Source of the DNA: Rhizophagus irregularis | Lineage: Eukaryota > Glomeromycota > Glomeromycetes > Glomerales > Glomeraceae | NCBI RefSeq assembly: GCF_026210795.1 | Contig: NC_089437.1 | Location: 2,232,001 to 2,296,000, forward strand | Direction of reading: 5' to 3' | Length of the DNA: 64,000 bases | Shown: piece after piece, positions 59,621 to 64,000 of the stretch | Layout: each line of letters opens with the position of its first letter | Numbering within the stretch: position 1 is the stretch's first letter | The notes under the pieces: generated by a model | Seen by the model: the letters and a program-made list of their open reading frames with translations, nothing else | Told to the model about the DNA's origin: nothing | Databases searched by the model: none | Position numbers and translations under genes: made by a program

Positions 59621-60600
59621 ATAAAACATTTTTAAACATTTCAATTTTTTATTTTACAGAAAGTTTTTTGATATTCCATTTTTTTTATTTGAATTTTTTA
59701 TTAAAATTTATTAGAACATTTGTCAACATTCTGATTTATTAATTTTTTTATTAACATTTTGAACACTTTTTTTAAAAAAAAAATCTACTAGAACATTAAC
59801 TAACATTCAGATTTTTTGATTTTTTTATCAAAATATTTTTAATGTTTTGAATGTTTTTTTTTTTAAAAAAAAATCTATCAAAATATTACCTAACATTCCG
59901 ATTTATTAATTTTTTTATTAATACGTTTTTAATGTTTTGAATGTTCTTTTTTTAAAAAAAATCTATCAGAACATTAATTAATGTTCCAATTTTTTAGTTT
60001 TTTTATCGAAACGTTTTTAACATTTCAAATGTTTTTTTTTAAAAAAATCTACCAAAATGTTAACTAATGTTCCAATTTTTTAATTTTTTATCAAAACATT
60101 TTTAACATTTTGAACGTTTATTTTTCTATTAGAACGTTAATTAACATTCTGATTTATTAATTTTTTTATTAAAATATTAACATTTTAAATGTTTCTTTTT
60201 TTAAAAAAAAATCTATCAGAACATTTGTTAATGTTTCAATTTTTTGATTCTTTTATCGAAACATTTTTAGCGTTTTGAATATTAAAAAAAACCCTATTAG
60301 AACATTTATTAATATTCTGATTTATTAATTTTTTTATTGAAACATTACCTAACGTTCTGATTTTTTAATTTTTTTATCAAAATATTTTTAACATTTCAAA
60401 TGTTTCTTTTTTTTAAAAAAACCTATTAGAACATTTGTTAACATTCTGATTTATTAATTTTTTTTATCAGAATATTACCTAATATCAAAATGTTTTTTTT
60501 TTAAAAAAAAAATCTATTAAAATGTTTATTAACATTCTAATTTAGTAATTTTTTATCAGAACGTTTGTTAATGTTCTGATTTTTTAATTTTTTCTCGCCC
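59621..60600. repeat. Satellite of about 110-120-bp units carrying a GAACATTAATTAATGTTC palindrome
   Basis: About nine degenerate units. Each has AAAAAATCTATCAGAACATT, a palindromic centre (for example GAACATTAATTAATGTTC near 59970), TTTTTTAATTTTTTTATC and a run of T then A. The palindrome also occurs in the intron-like parts of the arrays at 6090-7050 and 60960-61890. Confidence 0.8.
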
Positions 60601-60959
60601 TGTAAAAAAAGTTGATCTGTTTTTTATTTTTCATCTTTAATAATCTTATATCATGGAATTTATTGAATTATTATTTATATTTTCTATAAATAGATCCATG
60701 AAAAGCTTAGTTTTTACAAAAATAACAGATAAAATTAGATTGATTCTGTTATTCTGATACTATTCTGACTTGTTTCTTTTTGTATTAGATAGATCATTGG
60801 ATCTGATAAGTCTGATGAATAATAGATTATCGGATCATGATCTTTTTTTATAAAAAAAAACAAAAAAAAGTTTATTTTTTACAGAACTAATGGAATATCA
60901 GAAAGAAGGAGGAATTTTTTAAATAATGGACATTAGTGTCATTTACTAACATTCCAATT

Positions 60960-61890
60960 CTTTTTTTTTATTGTAGGGACCTTTAAGACGCTTCATAACT
61001 GATGAAACGTCTCAAAAGGTAAATAAAAAAGAAGAGAAAGGGTATTTTTTTAAATTAGAAATATTAGTAAACAGTACTAATGTTCCAATTCTTTTTTTTT
61101 TATTATAGGACCCTCAAGACGCTTTGAAACTGACAAAACGTTACAAATCGACTCATAATATAGTGTGACCCTGATTGTTTCCAAATAATAAAAACATATT
61201 TTGCAAATAACTTTTGATCTAGCGGTTCAATTTTAATGATCATTTTTTTATTTTGATAAGGGTAATGAGACTTAACAATTAAAAAAAGATCATTGAAATT
61301 GGAACACTAGATCCTGAGATAATAATTTTTGGAGGTCAAATCGAGTCTGAATCGAATTGAATTTCAGAGAAAAAATTTGATTCATGTGAAACATTACGAA
61401 ACGTCTCAGAAGGTAAATAAAGAAGGAGAGGAAGGATATTATTTTTAAATTAAGAACATTAGTAGACAGTACTAACGTTCCAATTCTTTTTTTTATTGTA
61501 GGAACCTTCAAAACGCTTTGAAACTGATAAAACGTCTCAGAAGGTAAATAAAAAAAGGAAGGGAAATTTTTTTTTTAAATTATGGATGTTAGTGTCATTT
61601 ATTAACATTCTATTTTCTTTTTTTTTATTATAGAATCCTCAAGACGCTTTAAAACTGATGAAACATCTTGAAAGGTAAATAAAAAAGGGGAGAGAAAAAT
61701 TTTTTTAAATTATGGATGTTAGTGTCATTTACTAACATTTCATTTTCATTTTTTTTTATTGTAGGACCTTCAAGATGCTTTGAAACTAACAAAACATCTT
61801 AGAAGGTAAATAAAGAAGGTATAAAATTTTTTTAAATTGGAAATATTAGTAGGCATTACTAACGTTCCATTTTCAAATTTTTTTTAGGAA
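60960..61890 (+). repeat. Tandem array of 42-bp exon-like blocks separated by about 90-bp intron-like blocks
   Basis: Blocks at 60977-61018, 61109-61412 (split by a 260-bp insert), 61502-61543, 61634-61674 and 61765-61805, and a last acceptor near 61888. Each block is preceded by a pyrimidine run and TAG and followed by GTAAAT. Full blocks are 42 nt and encode a 14-residue repeat of the type GPSRRFETDETSQK; two are 41 nt. Spacers are 89-90 nt and each carries a hairpin (AATGTTAGT...ACTAACATT). No start codon or host gene could be attached. It may be a remnant of a gene with repeated exons. Confidence 0.7.
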
Positions 61891-61907
61891 TGATCCCAGA
61901 TTTTGAC

Positions 61908-62014
61908 ACAGGTCGAAAAGTAAAAAATCAGGCATCAATCAGTCACCAATCAGGCACCAATCAGGTAGCTGATTGGTGACCGATTGATGCCTGATTTTTC
62001 ACTTTTCAACCTGT
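61908..62014. mobile_element. Short foldback MITE related to the ends of the 26-kb element
   Basis: ACAGGTCGAAAAGTAAAAAA at the left, inverse at the right ending AACCTGT, with CACCAATCAGG units in both arms; nearly a perfect palindrome. Same family as 26005-26539 without its inner block. Confidence 0.8.
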
Positions 62015-62046
62015 ATGATATAATTTTGGATTAGTAAGTTTTGAAA

Positions 62047-62234
62047 CTTTACTAAAAATGGCCAATTTTTTGAAATGATTTTGTAATAATTTTAAAATAC
62101 TACTAAAAGACATTTAATATATTAAAATGTTTTTATTATACTTTAGTTATTATTTTATAATTGTATTGTATCTAGATCTATAAAAATATCTCAAAATAAT
62201 GTCACAATAATTTTTTAATGTTTTTATTATTATT
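62047..62234. mobile_element. Truncated copy of the TA MITE at 2491-2853
   Basis: Starts CTTTACTAAAAATGGCCAAT and follows the left half of the 2491-2853 element closely, then stops matching near 62234. No right end and no TA on the left, so it is a fragment. Confidence 0.8.
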
Positions 62235-62260
62235 TTGGATTAATTTGAAAATAACCGTCG

Positions 62261-62390
62261 GTGAAATTCACCAAGTGGTGAATTTCACCATATGGTATGT
62301 TTCACCATGATTTTCATATTGCATTTAAAATTTAAAATTTCGTAATTAAATATTTTATGGTGATATTCACCATTTGGTGAAATTCACCTG
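62261..62390. repeat. Inverted cluster of GGTGAAATTCACC palindromes
   Basis: Left GGTGAAATTCACC and GGTGAATTTCACC, right GGTGATATTCACC and GGTGAAATTCACC, with about 32-bp arms inverse to each other. It could be a small MITE, or a set of protein-binding sites upstream of the FAR1-like gene. Confidence 0.65.
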
Positions 62391-62553
62391 GTTACATAAC
62401 GCGTGATTTAGTGTAATTTACCCCCTAGTAAAATCAAAAACGCCATTTTTCTTTTTTTGTTTTTTCGTGCTCTTTCTTTAAAGAAAAATCTTTTTTTTAT
62501 TAGCAATAGATATCTTTGATTTGCACCCAATTTTAACATTTCAAGAAGACAAT

Positions 62554-64000
62554 ATGGAACTAGATTTACTTTGTTCTAATAGTTATAATAATAAAATGAA
62601 TATCCACTCTCTTTCCGAATTTTTTAATAATAGTGTGAACCTATTTAAACCTTTTAATGAAAATTTTTCAGATACAGATCTTTTGTCATATTTTGAAACA
62701 CCTTTTAATGTTGATTTTACTGATCATATTAATAGTTTACCAAATCCCAGAGAAGTTAATATTTCAGCACTAAATTCCGAACCACTTTCTAATGACAATT
62801 TTACCAACATTAATATTTCACCAAATCCTGAACAACTTCTTGATGACAATTTTTTTGAGTCAACTTCTAATATAAATTCTTCTAATAATTATCAATATAA
62901 TCTCACTGTGGGTGATTATTTTGATGATTGGTCATCAGTTAAGGATGGTCATCGGTCCTACCAGTCCTACTCGGTCCTGGACCGGTCGGTCCCAGGACTT
63001 GTAGGACCGGACCGCGGTCTTGCATTTTTTTGTGGCGCAGTAGGACCGGTCTTGAGGACCGACCAGTCCTCATACCGGTCTTTATATAATAAATAATTTT
63101 TATATTGAATAAACCTATTAATCTGACAAACGTCTTCATAAAATAATATAAAGACCAGCCATTTCCAAACCAATAAATAATGACAATCACTCTTCCCACT
63201 TGTAGAGTTGCTTGTCAAAACGCTGAAACTCCAAAACTCCAAAAAAAAACGTTTAAGCGGAATATCTCATCATCCAATGATCGTAAAAGGATGAAACCAC
63301 CACCATTCGAATCATTTCAGCGAGACGCGTCGAATGGTAACTAAATCATGTTTCTAGGATCGATAGATAGTCGGTAATTATTGAATTTATTATCAAATAG
63401 TTTTGCCGACGTAATTTTTTTTTTATCAATTCTAAAATCATGATTTTGATACCATTCGATGCGCCGCAGCGAGACGATTCGAATGGTGGTAAAATCATCC
63501 TTTTATAATCACTGGATAGCGAGATATTGCGTTTTGAAGTATTTTTTCTCAAAGCTTTAAATTTTGCATGACATTGTGATGATATCCAGGTGATTTGTAA
63601 AAAAAAAATTTTATATTAAAAATCATCCCAATTAGTGTTCATTTATAAAACAAGGCTATTCCTAATAAAGTTAGGGAAGAAAATCTTTTTTTATTTGCAA
63701 AAAAAAGAAAAAAGACTGATCGGTCTTAAAAAGACTGCGGTCCTTAAAAAGACCGACGGTCTTATTATATGTGATACAGGACCGAAAGACTGTGGTCCTA
63801 CACTAAGATGGACCGGTCCGTCTTTTTATGGTGTAGGACCGTAGGACCGCGGTCTTCTAGGACTGATAACCATCTTTATCATCAGTTGATGCATTTATAC
63901 ATAATTATTGTTAAGAACGAGGATTTGGTTATCAAATTTGCCGCAGTGATAAAGACAAAGATCCGAATGACTTTACCATCCGGCGTAAGTCATATAAATG
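62554..64000 (+). pseudogene. FAR1/MULE-transposase-derived protein gene, interrupted, runs off window end
   Basis: Start ATG 62554 (in frame also with an upstream open stretch to 62521). A Ser/Asn-rich N-terminus of about 120 residues ends in VGDYFDDWSSV. The frame is cut at 62940 by a 939-bp MITE and resumes after it with DAFIHNYC, a TAA at 63912-63914, and ERGFGYQICRSDKDKDPN then RRKSYKC, the beginning of the FAR1-type WRKY-GCM1-like zinc domain found in Mutator-derived proteins. I recall this as a large family in Rhizophagus. The stop after YC, plus the insertion, indicate decay; the C-terminal part lies outside the window. Confidence 0.65.
62940..63878. mobile_element. hAT-type MITE (939 bp) with GGACC/GGTCC arrays, 8-bp duplication TCATCAGT
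   Basis: Ends TAAGGATGGTCATCGGTCC and inverse (GGACTGATAACCATCTTTA). TCATCAGT lies at 62932-62939 and 63879-63886. Both subterminal regions (62946-63085 and 63715-63865) are packed with GGACCG/CGGTCC motifs. The middle holds two inverted copies of the hairpin module (63302-63338, 63451-63487). Same family as 3725-4337. No gene. Confidence 0.92.

Noticed and set aside
1-64000. tRNA and rRNA genes
   Set aside because: No cloverleaf with a GGTTCGANTCC-type box and no conserved rRNA core segment was recognised; a dedicated scan would be needed to exclude a diverged one.

Overview
The window looks like nuclear DNA of an AT-rich, intron-rich, transposon-laden fungus, most likely an arbuscular mycorrhizal fungus (Glomeromycotina, Rhizophagus/Glomus-like). 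The basis is short GT-AG introns, very low G+C outside two retrotransposons, Plavaka-type and FAR1-type transposase relatives, and a DDE-like protein family that I recall from these fungi. No rRNA, tRNA or CRISPR array was seen.

Almost all of positions 423-50438 is two nests of transposons, each readable as elements inside elements. Nest 1 (431-18796): a hAT-like element A (termini TAGGGATGG...) carries a decayed DDE-like transposase gene. It is interrupted at 5389-17958 by element C, which is interrupted at 7782-17370 by element D, which contains a Plavaka-type element E (9164-15314) with a decayed transposase and a second, coiled-coil gene; D also carries a small Myb/SANT-like gene outside E. 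A is followed directly by its own internally deleted derivative B (18268-18788), and the pair is bounded by one 8-bp duplication, AGTAAAAT. Nest 2 (19099-50438): element F has a decayed DDE-like transposase (minus strand). It is split by a Ty3/gypsy LTR retrotransposon (23451-50218), whose integrase gene is split at a TA dinucleotide by a short TA-family DNA element (32137-48814). That element in turn holds two head-to-tail copies of one LINE (32834-48518), placed in the same 16-bp target site. In several cases removing the inner element in thought brings the outer reading frame back together, which supports the boundaries.

The right side (50439-64000) is more host-like. It holds a 17-exon gene for a Mios/Sea4-type GATOR2/SEACAT subunit (50909-55524) and a 5-exon gene for the glutamate-cysteine ligase modifier subunit (56364-57686). 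Then follow a gene-poor stretch with a decayed minus-strand gene, a palindrome satellite, a tandem array of 42-bp exon-like blocks separated by about 90-bp intron-like blocks, several small foldback elements, and a FAR1-like gene split by a 939-bp hAT-type MITE with a perfect 8-bp duplication and running off the window end.

The two host genes act in separate processes (amino-acid signalling to TORC1; glutathione synthesis) and share no visible control region. The most unusual signals are the two arrays of micro-exon-like units with hairpin introns (plus strand near 61 kb, minus strand near 6.5 kb), a hairpin module copied into three unrelated transposon types, and the tandem LINE insertion into that module.
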